A stretch of 64,000 nucleotides of DNA from Moellerella sp963519845 (lineage in GTDB: Bacteria > Pseudomonadota > Gammaproteobacteria > Enterobacterales > Enterobacteriaceae). A program made the translations under genes and the position numbers. The notes beneath the pieces are model-generated. The model was not told the origin of the DNA, searched no databases, and saw nothing but the letters and a program-made list of their open reading frames with translations. The stretch lies in contig CAUQNX010000004.1 in assembly GCA_963519845.1 (NCBI GenBank), positions 62,001-126,000 of the forward strand, in the 5' to 3' direction. This document shows positions 1 to 7,510 of this stretch, in pieces (position 1 is the first letter of the stretch; every line of letters begins with the position of its first letter).

Positions 1-1
1 T

Positions 2-208
2 CTGGGCGAAGACCTTGATAAGAAAGTACGTTCTCTATTACAGTCTCAACTCAGTAAACTCGATCTTGTTAGTCGTGAAGAGTTTGATATTCAGACTCAG
101 GTACTGCTCCGCACCCGTGAGAAACTAGCCCTGCTCGAGCAACGCGTTAGCCAATTAGAAAAAGCAAATGAGCCAGCTTCCGTGCAGCCGGAAGAAAAGC
201 TAGATTAA
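2..208 (+). CDS. ubiK: UbiK (YqiC) ubiquinone biosynthesis accessory factor, 3' part
   Basis: The reading frame is open from the window edge to a TAA and encodes the last 68 residues of a small coiled-coil protein. The repeated Leu/Glu/Arg heptads, including the segment TREKLALLEQRVSQLE, match the BMFP/YqiC family, which assists the cytosolic Ubi complex in aerobic coenzyme Q synthesis. The start lies outside the window. Its place beside hldE is compatible with the enterobacterial gene order. The identification is from recalled family sequence. Confidence 0.85.
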   Translation: MGEDLDKKVRSLLQSQLSKLDLVSREEFDIQTQVLLRTREKLALLEQRVSQLEKANEPASVQPEEKLD

Positions 209-237
209 TAACCACTTAAATTTAGAACTACATAGAT

Positions 238-291
238 AAAAAGCCCAAATGATATTTACCTATATTATAGGAAACGTCATTCAGGCTTTTT
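238..291. terminator. Rho-independent terminator between ubiK and the convergent gene
   Basis: AAAAAGCC and GGCTTTTT arms, extended by AATGA/TCATT, form an imperfect inverted repeat with a loop of about 25 nt. T-rich flanks on both strands suggest it serves ubiK and the convergent gene ending at 326. Confidence 0.6.
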
Positions 292-325
292 GTTGCATCC
301 TTGAGTCGATAACTGAAAAATAATA

Positions 326-1801
326 TTACTTCTGCCCTTGATTATCTTTTATCGCTGCTGATAACGCCCTAGTTATCGCCATAGATAAAGTTTTAGCATC
401 TAAAAATAGCGCATCAAGATTAGCGTAATATTCATCTCTCTTTTGATGATAATCAACCGTTAATAGATGCGTATCACTTGGTTGAACATTTGTCTGTTCG
501 AGATAATTTTGTATATCAGCTCGCTCTTCATTTCTTAGTGATTCTATGATGATAGGTAATAGGTCATCCGTGGTTAACACCCCACAATAAAAAGCTTTTA
601 GATGGTGATTAATAGCGTCATTTATCACAGAAATAGTTTGCAGAGTATTTTCAATGGCTGTCGGAAAATTTAGACTTGTATTCACTTGAGCTGCCTCATT
701 TTCACGAATTGACTGCCAATAATTTATTGGAGAATTAAATTTCTCAAGAAAATAACGTCCAATGTAAAGTGAAGGCGCAAAAATAAGACGGTGATAGCGA
801 TATTTAATATTTTTTTCCACCATCTGAATACTTTGATTTATTCCACTATAAATGGGTGAAAAATCGAGATCTACACGCCTGTTATCCCCTTTGAAAAAGG
901 CGAATTTATATACAATAACCGCGCCGACTTCGTCTCGATTAAGTAATTCTATATAACTGAGTGGAAAATAGAGTGTGCGTCCTTCAACAATTTGATTTTT
1001 ATTGAGACAAACTCGATGAGATGTAACGTAAAAGCATTCTGTGAGGCCAACAATAATATTATCCGGTACTGAGGTTTGTGCTTTTTCTGCCAGAGAATCA
1101 ATCCAATACCATAAGTTGGGGGCTTCTACACGATTCACTAATTGGCCAATACTCTGGATTGGTTCGCCCTGAAATATAACAAAGCTTTGACGTAATTTTA
1201 ATAATCCCCAAAGAATATAGCCAGTCATCGCCAACAGCGTAAAAACAATCAACAAGAACAAATAAAAGCGATCTTGGTTAACGACAAATTTATTTGCCAG
1301 CCAAATAGCTTCATAAGAGAGCAAACACAGAAAACTAAGCGCGGCCAGCAGCATTTGTGCGATTAAAATATAAGGAAGTATCTTTCGACAAAACTTAAAT
1401 ACCGATAATAATAGATCGCGTGATTGGCGAGCAGCATAAGCGCCATTAATACAGAGTAAGATAGTAAAACCCGCTAATAACAACGATAAAATAGCCATCA
1501 CAATTGCAGTGATTGATATAGCTTGTTGAAAGTTAATCAAGCTGATTTCAGTTTCATATTTAGCAAATTGGCTATCAAGTTTCAGGATGTAATCACTTCC
1601 CAAAATAGTTGTACCATTTTCAAATCTCACTAAGGTTTCAGGATCTGTTTTTACATCAGCAGCAAGATCCATTCTTTCTGTCATGGTTTTCTGAAAGAAA
1701 TTATATGAATCGTAATTCCTACTATATTGTATAATACCGCATATTGATAATAACAATGGTAGCAATAATAGCCATAAAATAAGCTTATTTTGCATTAACA
1801 T
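326..1801 (-). CDS. M48-like membrane protein with degenerate zinc motif (putative pseudoprotease)
   Basis: The 491-residue protein has an N-terminal membrane anchor (residues 7-25), two further hydrophobic blocks (about 95-120 and 143-205), and then a soluble domain. Residues 245-320 resemble the core of M48 peptidases: VPDNIIVGL, a strand ending TLYFPLSYIELL, and DEVGAVIV followed by FFKGDN. Where M48 enzymes have HExxH, this protein has Y298-K-F-A-F302, so both zinc histidines and the catalytic glutamate are absent. A later RENEAA near 368-373 recalls the third-ligand glutamate motif. The frame is otherwise intact, so loss of catalysis with retention of the fold is the best reading. ATG 1801 and ATG 1795 both have a usable AAGGGAGAGG Shine-Dalgarno. 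Function is unknown. Confidence 0.6.
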   Translation of the reverse strand: MLMQNKLILWLLLLPLLLSICGIIQYSRNYDSYNFFQKTMTERMDLAADVKTDPETLVRFENGTTILGSDYILKLDSQFAKYETEISLINFQQAISITAIVMAILSLLLAGFTILLCINGAYAARQSRDLLLSVFKFCRKILPYILIAQMLLAALSFLCLLSYEAIWLANKFVVNQDRFYLFLLIVFTLLAMTGYILWGLLKLRQSFVIFQGEPIQSIGQLVNRVEAPNLWYWIDSLAEKAQTSVPDNIIVGLTECFYVTSHRVCLNKNQIVEGRTLYFPLSYIELLNRDEVGAVIVYKFAFFKGDNRRVDLDFSPIYSGINQSIQMVEKNIKYRYHRLIFAPSLYIGRYFLEKFNSPINYWQSIRENEAAQVNTSLNFPTAIENTLQTISVINDAINHHLKAFYCGVLTTDDLLPIIIESLRNEERADIQNYLEQTNVQPSDTHLLTVDYHQKRDEYYANLDALFLDAKTLSMAITRALSAAIKDNQGQK

Positions 1802-2218
1802 CCTCTCCCTTAAACAACTTTCATTTTAAAATTTAAAATAAAAAACTTTGTATCTCAGCCATTTAATCTGAGTGAATTTATCCATATTACACTCTTTTGA
1901 TTACATAGCTTTTCTATAAATTCAGAATTATCTTTATTCAAAACAGATATAATTTAACTTGAGAGACAAAGATAGCCCTACTTTTGTGATACACATAAAG
2001 TTAAAAAGAATATCAACCATATTTAAAACTTTATATTCCATATATGATAAGTTATTTAATGGATTCCATTCAAAATATGATAGTTCATTATCATTAATAC
2101 ACTTCACCTTTAAATTATTAGAAATTATTCTATATGATAAATATACAGAATTAGCATTATTTAACAATAGGTTAGTTTCATATTTAACAACGCATTTTAT
2201 TTATATTAAAAATAGAAA
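1802..2218. other. AT-rich intergenic spacer without a supported gene
   Basis: Upstream of the M48-like gene and downstream of hldE. Overlapping short ORFs occur on both strands (1934-2167 minus, 1959-2261 plus), but they begin at poor starts, are rich in Ile/Leu/Tyr/Asn as expected of random AT-rich DNA, and have no Shine-Dalgarno. I see no convincing gene. Confidence 0.5.
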
Positions 2219-2257
2219 GACCATGAAGTTAATTAACATCATGGTCTTATTTTTTCT
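2219..2257. terminator. Rho-independent terminator downstream of hldE
   Basis: GACCATGA and TCATGGTC arms enclose a 12-nt loop. The plus strand continues with TTATTTTTT and the minus strand with TTTC and TATTTTT, so it can end hldE transcription and act in both directions. Confidence 0.65.
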
Positions 2258-2289
2258 ATAGGATATAACTCAAAATATACAAATAATAA

Positions 2290-3717
2290 TTAGCTTATTT
2301 TTATGATATTTTTAATTATATTTGATGTAGAGATACCATCTTCGAAATTGAGCACTTTAACTTCGCCGCCCGCAGCCCAAACCTCTTCACTGCCCGCTAT
2401 ATCTTTCGGCTGATAGTCGCCGCCTTTTACCAGAACATCAGGTAGGATTTTAGCGATCAGGCGCTGAGGGGTATCTTCTTCGAAAGCCACAACCCAATCA
2501 ACGGCTCCCAAGGCACCCAGTACGATCATGCGTTGATCGAGTGGGTTGACTGGACGTGTTTCACCTTTCAAACGTTTTGTGGATGCATCACTATTCACGG
2601 CAACAATAAGGCGATCACCTAATTTACGTGCATTGGCTAAATAAGAGACATGACCTGCATGTAAAATATCGAAGCAGCCATTAGTCATCACGATCTTTTC
2701 ACCACGTTGACGTGCATTTTTTACCGCTTGCTGTAATTCCGTTTCATCCATCACACCGAATCCGTTATCGGTTCTTCCGCGAATAGCATTTTCCAATTCA
2801 ACGGGGGAGACGGTTGATGTACCTAATTTCCCTACTACTACACCAGCGGCTGCATTTGCTAAAACACAGGCTTCATGTAGTGGTTTACCTGCGGCAAGGG
2901 AGGCAGCAAGCACACCAATAACCGTATCGCCAGCCCCTGTGACATCATAAACCTCTTGTGCCAAAGTCGGTAAATGTAACGGCGGATGGCCTCGCTGAAT
3001 AAGGCTCATGCCCTGCTCTGAACGCGTGATCAACAAGCCTTTCAGATCTAGCGATTCAACCAGTTGCATCCCTTTTTGTTCAACATCGTTATTATCTTGG
3101 CAATTACCAACAATCGCTTCGAATTCAGACATATTAGGCGTCAGCAGGGTCGCGCCACGATAGCGAGCAAAATCACTGCCTTTAGGGTCGATTAAGACTG
3201 GAACATGATGTTTTTTAGCGAGGGCAATAACTTTTTCGACTTGCGATAGCGCCCCTTTAGCATAATCCGATAATACCAGTGCACCTATATAGGGTATCGC
3301 TTGCTCAATACGCTCAAGCACAGGTTGAACATCAACATTGTCAAATCCCTCTTCAAAATCTAAACGAATGAGCTGTTGATTACGTGATAATACCCTTAGC
3401 TTGGTAATAGTCGGATGTGAAGGCAATGCGACAAAATCACAACGCACATTGACCTCATTTAATTTTTCCGTCAATGCTTTCGCCGCATCATCGATACCCG
3501 TCAGACCAACAAGGCGTGAATTTGCACCAAGGGAGGCGATATTCATAGCAACGTTAGCTGCGCCACCGGGACGCTCTTCAACCATATTCACTTTAACCAC
3601 TGGAACAGGTGCTTCTGGTGAAATACGCGTGGTTGGCCCATGCCAATAACGATCTAACATAACGTCGCCGACAACTAATACGCCAGCTTGTTTAAAATCA
3701 GGGAGTGTCACTTTCAT
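2290..3717 (-). CDS. hldE: Bifunctional D-glycero-beta-D-manno-heptose-7-phosphate kinase / heptose-1-phosphate adenylyltransferase
   Basis: HldE makes ADP-heptose for the inner core of lipopolysaccharide. Residues 1-320 form a ribokinase-like (PfkB) kinase with the early GDVMLDRYWHGPT segment and the anion-hole/catalytic motif VTGAGDTVIG. Residues 345-475 form a cytidylyltransferase-like domain with TNGCFDILHAGHVSYL, including the HxGH nucleotide-binding motif. The 475-residue length is close to E. coli HldE (477). I chose ATG 3717 (MKVTLPDF), preceded by TTGGAG, over the in-frame TTG 12 nt upstream because it matches the family start. In E. coli hldE follows glnE; here gcd and an unknown gene lie between them. 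Confidence 0.97.
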   Translation of the reverse strand: MKVTLPDFKQAGVLVVGDVMLDRYWHGPTTRISPEAPVPVVKVNMVEERPGGAANVAMNIASLGANSRLVGLTGIDDAAKALTEKLNEVNVRCDFVALPSHPTITKLRVLSRNQQLIRLDFEEGFDNVDVQPVLERIEQAIPYIGALVLSDYAKGALSQVEKVIALAKKHHVPVLIDPKGSDFARYRGATLLTPNMSEFEAIVGNCQDNNDVEQKGMQLVESLDLKGLLITRSEQGMSLIQRGHPPLHLPTLAQEVYDVTGAGDTVIGVLAASLAAGKPLHEACVLANAAAGVVVGKLGTSTVSPVELENAIRGRTDNGFGVMDETELQQAVKNARQRGEKIVMTNGCFDILHAGHVSYLANARKLGDRLIVAVNSDASTKRLKGETRPVNPLDQRMIVLGALGAVDWVVAFEEDTPQRLIAKILPDVLVKGGDYQPKDIAGSEEVWAAGGEVKVLNFEDGISTSNIIKNIIKIS

Positions 3718-3870
3718 CCAGAACTCCAATATAAAAAGTGAAATTTAATAGGTTGATTAGGCCAGATATTATCACAATCTTATAAAATGGGTTAAATCTA
3801 CTATCTATAGATAGTAAGTCTTAATCAAACAATCAGTGAAAATTGAAATCTAGCTTAGATTAGATCATAA

Positions 3871-3898
3871 AGGGCCAGCTTAAAAATAAGCTGACCCT
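3871..3898 (-). terminator. Terminator downstream of gcd
   Basis: AGGGTCAGCTTA and TAAGCTGGCCCT arms on the minus strand (one mismatch) enclose a 4-nt loop and are followed by TTTATG. It sits 28 nt after the gcd stop codon. Confidence 0.7.
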
Positions 3899-3925
3899 CT
3901 GCATTTTAAGTTATCTAAGCTAGTG

Positions 3926-6334
3926 TTATTTTATATCCGGCAATGCATAAGCAACTAAAGAATCACCCTCTTTAGTACCGAATGAACTGTGACCACCCGC
4001 CATAATAACGACATACTGTTTACCTTTATATTCATAGGTCATAGGAGTTGCTTGCCCACCAGCTGGCAAACGTTGTTCCCAAACTTTATCACCATTAGAG
4101 ACTCGATAAGCACGAATATAATTATCCTGTGTTGCAGCAACAAACATTAAATCACCAGCAGTTGAAATTGAGCCACCTAAACCCGGTACGCCGATTTCAA
4201 CAGGAGGTAATTGAAATAAATTCGGTAAACTATCTCTAATAGTCCCAATTCGTTTTTTCCATACCACTTTGTTTGTTGTTAAATCAACGGCTGCAACATA
4301 TCCCCATGCAGGTTGTTTACAAGGTAATCCTAATGGTGAAAGGAAGGGTGATAATTTCACACCATATGGCGTACCAAACATCGGCTGAATACCGGCTTCT
4401 GCTTTTCCACCTTCCATCACTTCTGGGCGGTTAATATCTTCAGGAATTAATTGAGAGACAAAGGGTAAACCAATCGGATTCATTAAAGCGACTTGTCTAT
4501 CTTCATTCACTGAAATTCCACCCCATTCAAAGACACCTAAATTACCGGGGAAAACTAATGTGCCATTTTCTGATGGCGGAGTGTAAATACCATCATAATT
4601 TAAGTTTTCAAATGAGATGCGACATAATAACTGGTCAAACAGCGTCGCCCCCCACATATCTTTATCTGTTAGCTTTTGTTGAGGTGCCATATTAAGAGCA
4701 GAAAAGGGTTGAGTAGGTGAATAATTTTCACCTTTTGTTTGTGGCCCTTTCTTCACAGTTACAGGAACATTACGCTCTTCGATTGGCACAACAATAGTTC
4801 CGTCGCGTCGATCTAATACAAAAACATTTCCCGTTTTAGTCACAATATAAATAACGGGCGTAATTTCATTATTTGCATTTTTAATATCGACTAACGAAGG
4901 TTGAGAAGGTACATCCATATCCCATAAATCGTGATGTGTAGTTTGGAAATTCCAAATTAACTCACCTGTTGATGCATTAAGCGCTAATACAGAATTAGCA
5001 TAACGTTCTTTTAGTTTATCTCTATCTCCACCCCAAATATCAGGTGTACCTACACCAGTTGGAATATAGACAATATCACGCTCAGCATCATAAGCTAATG
5101 GCGCCCAAGCGTTAGGAGAATTATTGACGAACTTATTACCTTCACTGAGCATGGCATTAGGATCGGAAGCGCCCGTATCAAATACCCACATCAATTCGCC
5201 ACTATTTACGTCATAGCCACGAATAACACCTGAAGGTTCTTTATTGGAGAAGTTATCAGTAACAGAACCGCCCGTGATAATGGTTGTTCCCGTCACAATC
5301 GGAGGCGATGTGGGGTTATAACCACCAAGATAAGCATAGGGCATGGATTTTAATAAATTAATCTCGCCCTTATCACCAAAGTCGGTACATTTTTGTCCGT
5401 TGTCTGCATTTATGGCAATTAAACGGCCATCATTAACCGGTAAAATAACTTTACGCGGGCACTCTAATGAAGTAGTTTTTCTATTTTTCAGACTTTCGCT
5501 AAAGCCACTAATATTTTCCTGATCATAATAAGAGACACCTCGGCATGTCATATGTTGGAAAGTATTATTAGATTTTAATTTAGGATCAAACTTCCACTTC
5601 TCTTTACCCGTATCTGGTTCAAGACTAATTAACCATTGATGAGGCGTGCATAGAAAGAGATTGTCCTTAATTTTAATTGGCGTCACTTCATTTGTTGTTT
5701 CAGCAGAATCATTTGGCCCTTTAAAATCTTGAGTATTATAAGTCCATTGCGTTTCCAGATTTTTAACGTTATCACTATTAATTTGCGTCAAAGGTGAATA
5801 ACGTACGCCCGCTTGCGTACGCCCATAAGCAGGCCAATCAGCATTATCAATTCCCGGTATCGCTTTATTGACTGCTGGTTGAGATCGGGCTATTTCACCT
5901 TTTATCTCTTGTGGATCATTAAAGGCGCTGTAAATAATAATAATCAAGGTCGAGAGCAGTAAAATAAATAATAGCACCTTGCTAAAAAAAGTATTATTTA
6001 TGCCTTTAGTGGCAGAAGGGATCAGCAGGAGTATGCCTATGATAAAGAATATATCTAATCTCGGCGCTAAAGCCCAAAAATCGGTACCGACTTCCCACAA
6101 ACTCCAAATAAGCGTAGCTAGAAGCAACAGATTAAATATCCAAATTGACAGCGGGTTCCTTTTTAATAATAAACTCGCTGAAATTAGAATAACAACACCA
6201 CTAATAATATAGTAGCTGGAGCCCCCTAAATAACTAAGCCATCCACCCCCTATAAGCAAATAAAAACCACTGATTATCATAATAAAAGAGATAAAGATCA
6301 GCCATTTTGAACTGGGTTCTTTATATGTATTCAT
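3926..6334 (-). CDS. gcd: Membrane-bound PQQ-dependent glucose dehydrogenase
   Basis: This quinoprotein oxidises glucose to gluconolactone in the periplasm and passes electrons to ubiquinone. The first ~140 residues form five hydrophobic segments. The rest is a PQQ beta-propeller beginning with DWPAYGRTQAGVRYSPL and including TTHHDLWDMDVPSQP, the segment containing the catalytic Asp known from E. coli GDH. The length of 802 aa is close to E. coli Gcd (796). ATG 6334, with AGGA eight bases upstream, is preferred to the in-frame TTG at 6340. No pqq biosynthesis gene is in the window, so the holoenzyme may depend on external PQQ as in E. coli (inference). Confidence 0.95.
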   Translation of the reverse strand: MNTYKEPSSKWLIFISFIMIISGFYLLIGGGWLSYLGGSSYYIISGVVILISASLLLKRNPLSIWIFNLLLLATLIWSLWEVGTDFWALAPRLDIFFIIGILLLIPSATKGINNTFFSKVLLFILLLSTLIIIIYSAFNDPQEIKGEIARSQPAVNKAIPGIDNADWPAYGRTQAGVRYSPLTQINSDNVKNLETQWTYNTQDFKGPNDSAETTNEVTPIKIKDNLFLCTPHQWLISLEPDTGKEKWKFDPKLKSNNTFQHMTCRGVSYYDQENISGFSESLKNRKTTSLECPRKVILPVNDGRLIAINADNGQKCTDFGDKGEINLLKSMPYAYLGGYNPTSPPIVTGTTIITGGSVTDNFSNKEPSGVIRGYDVNSGELMWVFDTGASDPNAMLSEGNKFVNNSPNAWAPLAYDAERDIVYIPTGVGTPDIWGGDRDKLKERYANSVLALNASTGELIWNFQTTHHDLWDMDVPSQPSLVDIKNANNEITPVIYIVTKTGNVFVLDRRDGTIVVPIEERNVPVTVKKGPQTKGENYSPTQPFSALNMAPQQKLTDKDMWGATLFDQLLCRISFENLNYDGIYTPPSENGTLVFPGNLGVFEWGGISVNEDRQVALMNPIGLPFVSQLIPEDINRPEVMEGGKAEAGIQPMFGTPYGVKLSPFLSPLGLPCKQPAWGYVAAVDLTTNKVVWKKRIGTIRDSLPNLFQLPPVEIGVPGLGGSISTAGDLMFVAATQDNYIRAYRVSNGDKVWEQRLPAGGQATPMTYEYKGKQYVVIMAGGHSSFGTKEGDSLVAYALPDIK

Positions 6335-6592
6335 ACTCAATTCCTATGCCTTTATTATTTTTAACAATAATCCACCTATTTACAGCCATTACGTCTGTAA
6401 ATTGATATAAATAATATCGATTGAATAAGGGTCTGATTAAAATTAAATCATCACTTTAAGTATTATAAGCATAGACCAATTTATCAGAAATTCCCCAATT
6501 TCCAATATAAAAGGCAAAAAAAATTTCAGTTAAGTTAAATGATTAGGTAAAGTCAAAAATCAAAACAATAAATTATTATGGACTATTTGCTA

Positions 6593-7456
6593 CTAGCTCA
6601 AATAATCGCCAAAATAGGCTGTAACTTTCTCTTCATCTATTTTTAAACTCCCTTTCCACCCCGCCCAAGGCATCTCCATATCTGAACGCCCTTTGGTATT
6701 ATTTAGTTGTATCTCGGCGCTAGTAATATCCCCAAAATTAGCCCAATCATCCAATGACAAGGGAATAAACTGGTTGGGGATCACTCCGATCAAAGCTAAA
6801 GAGTGTAATATGCCTCTTTTAGTATATTTATTACCTGATAGAAGTTTTGATTCCGCCAGTCGTTTTTCAAAACGTCCTGGTGTTTCATCTTCTGCTGCGC
6901 CTCTTAATAGATCCAATAGCTGATTAAACACCTGTTTATCATTCTCTGTTGGCTGCACAACATCGCTAGTTAATAGATGTTTGAGATTCAAGTAAGCATA
7001 AGAGGGATTACTGGTATAAGCATTGCCATAATATAAGCAGTATTGAAAAAAACTATCATTAATATACTTTAATTCATCTTTATCACTACAGATCCAGCAG
7101 CAAGCATATTGAGATTTTTCTTGATAATCATGTGATGGCAAATGATGCAGCTTATGAAAAGCACTTAATACAGAGCGGCCACGAGGATAACTGCCACCCA
7201 CGCCAGCAATAAAGGCATCTAAGCAACGTTGACGCGTTAATGAAGCCTCTTGCTTCAAACTATATAATTTATCGAGGGTATTAGCGTGGCTGCTAAAACA
7301 TTCAATACTATTTAACGGCCAATTGACTTGTGCCAATAGCGCTAACTCCTTCTCCGAAAGCGTATCAGCTTGATAAATAGATACTGCACGCTGTCCATCA
7401 TATTGGCCGTTCTCATATTTATAGAGTTTGCGTAAAATCCGCATTACTTTTTGCAC
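6593..7456 (-). CDS. Hypothetical protein downstream of glnE
   Basis: I do not recognise this 287-residue protein. It appears soluble, with no signal peptide or membrane segment. It is rich in Tyr, Leu and charged residues and contains a cysteine cluster CCWICSDKDE near residues 121-130. The apparent GTG start at 7456 has AAGGTG upstream; ATG 7444 is an alternative. It lies 54 nt after the glnE stop on the same strand with no clear terminator between, so it is probably co-transcribed with ygiF-glnE. E. coli has no gene at this place. Confidence 0.6.
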   Translation of the reverse strand: MQKVMRILRKLYKYENGQYDGQRAVSIYQADTLSEKELALLAQVNWPLNSIECFSSHANTLDKLYSLKQEASLTRQRCLDAFIAGVGGSYPRGRSVLSAFHKLHHLPSHDYQEKSQYACCWICSDKDELKYINDSFFQYCLYYGNAYTSNPSYAYLNLKHLLTSDVVQPTENDKQVFNQLLDLLRGAAEDETPGRFEKRLAESKLLSGNKYTKRGILHSLALIGVIPNQFIPLSLDDWANFGDITSAEIQLNNTKGRSDMEMPWAGWKGSLKIDEEKVTAYFGDYLS

Positions 7457-7510
7457 TGATATTCACCTTTACGATCTTTGTACTTATAATATTTATCATC
7501 TTGCTATGGG

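Noticed and set aside
1934..2261. Overlapping ORFs of 77 and 100 codons on opposite strands
   Set aside because: AT-rich DNA with TTG start, no Shine-Dalgarno, no family resemblance; the plus frame runs through the hldE terminator.
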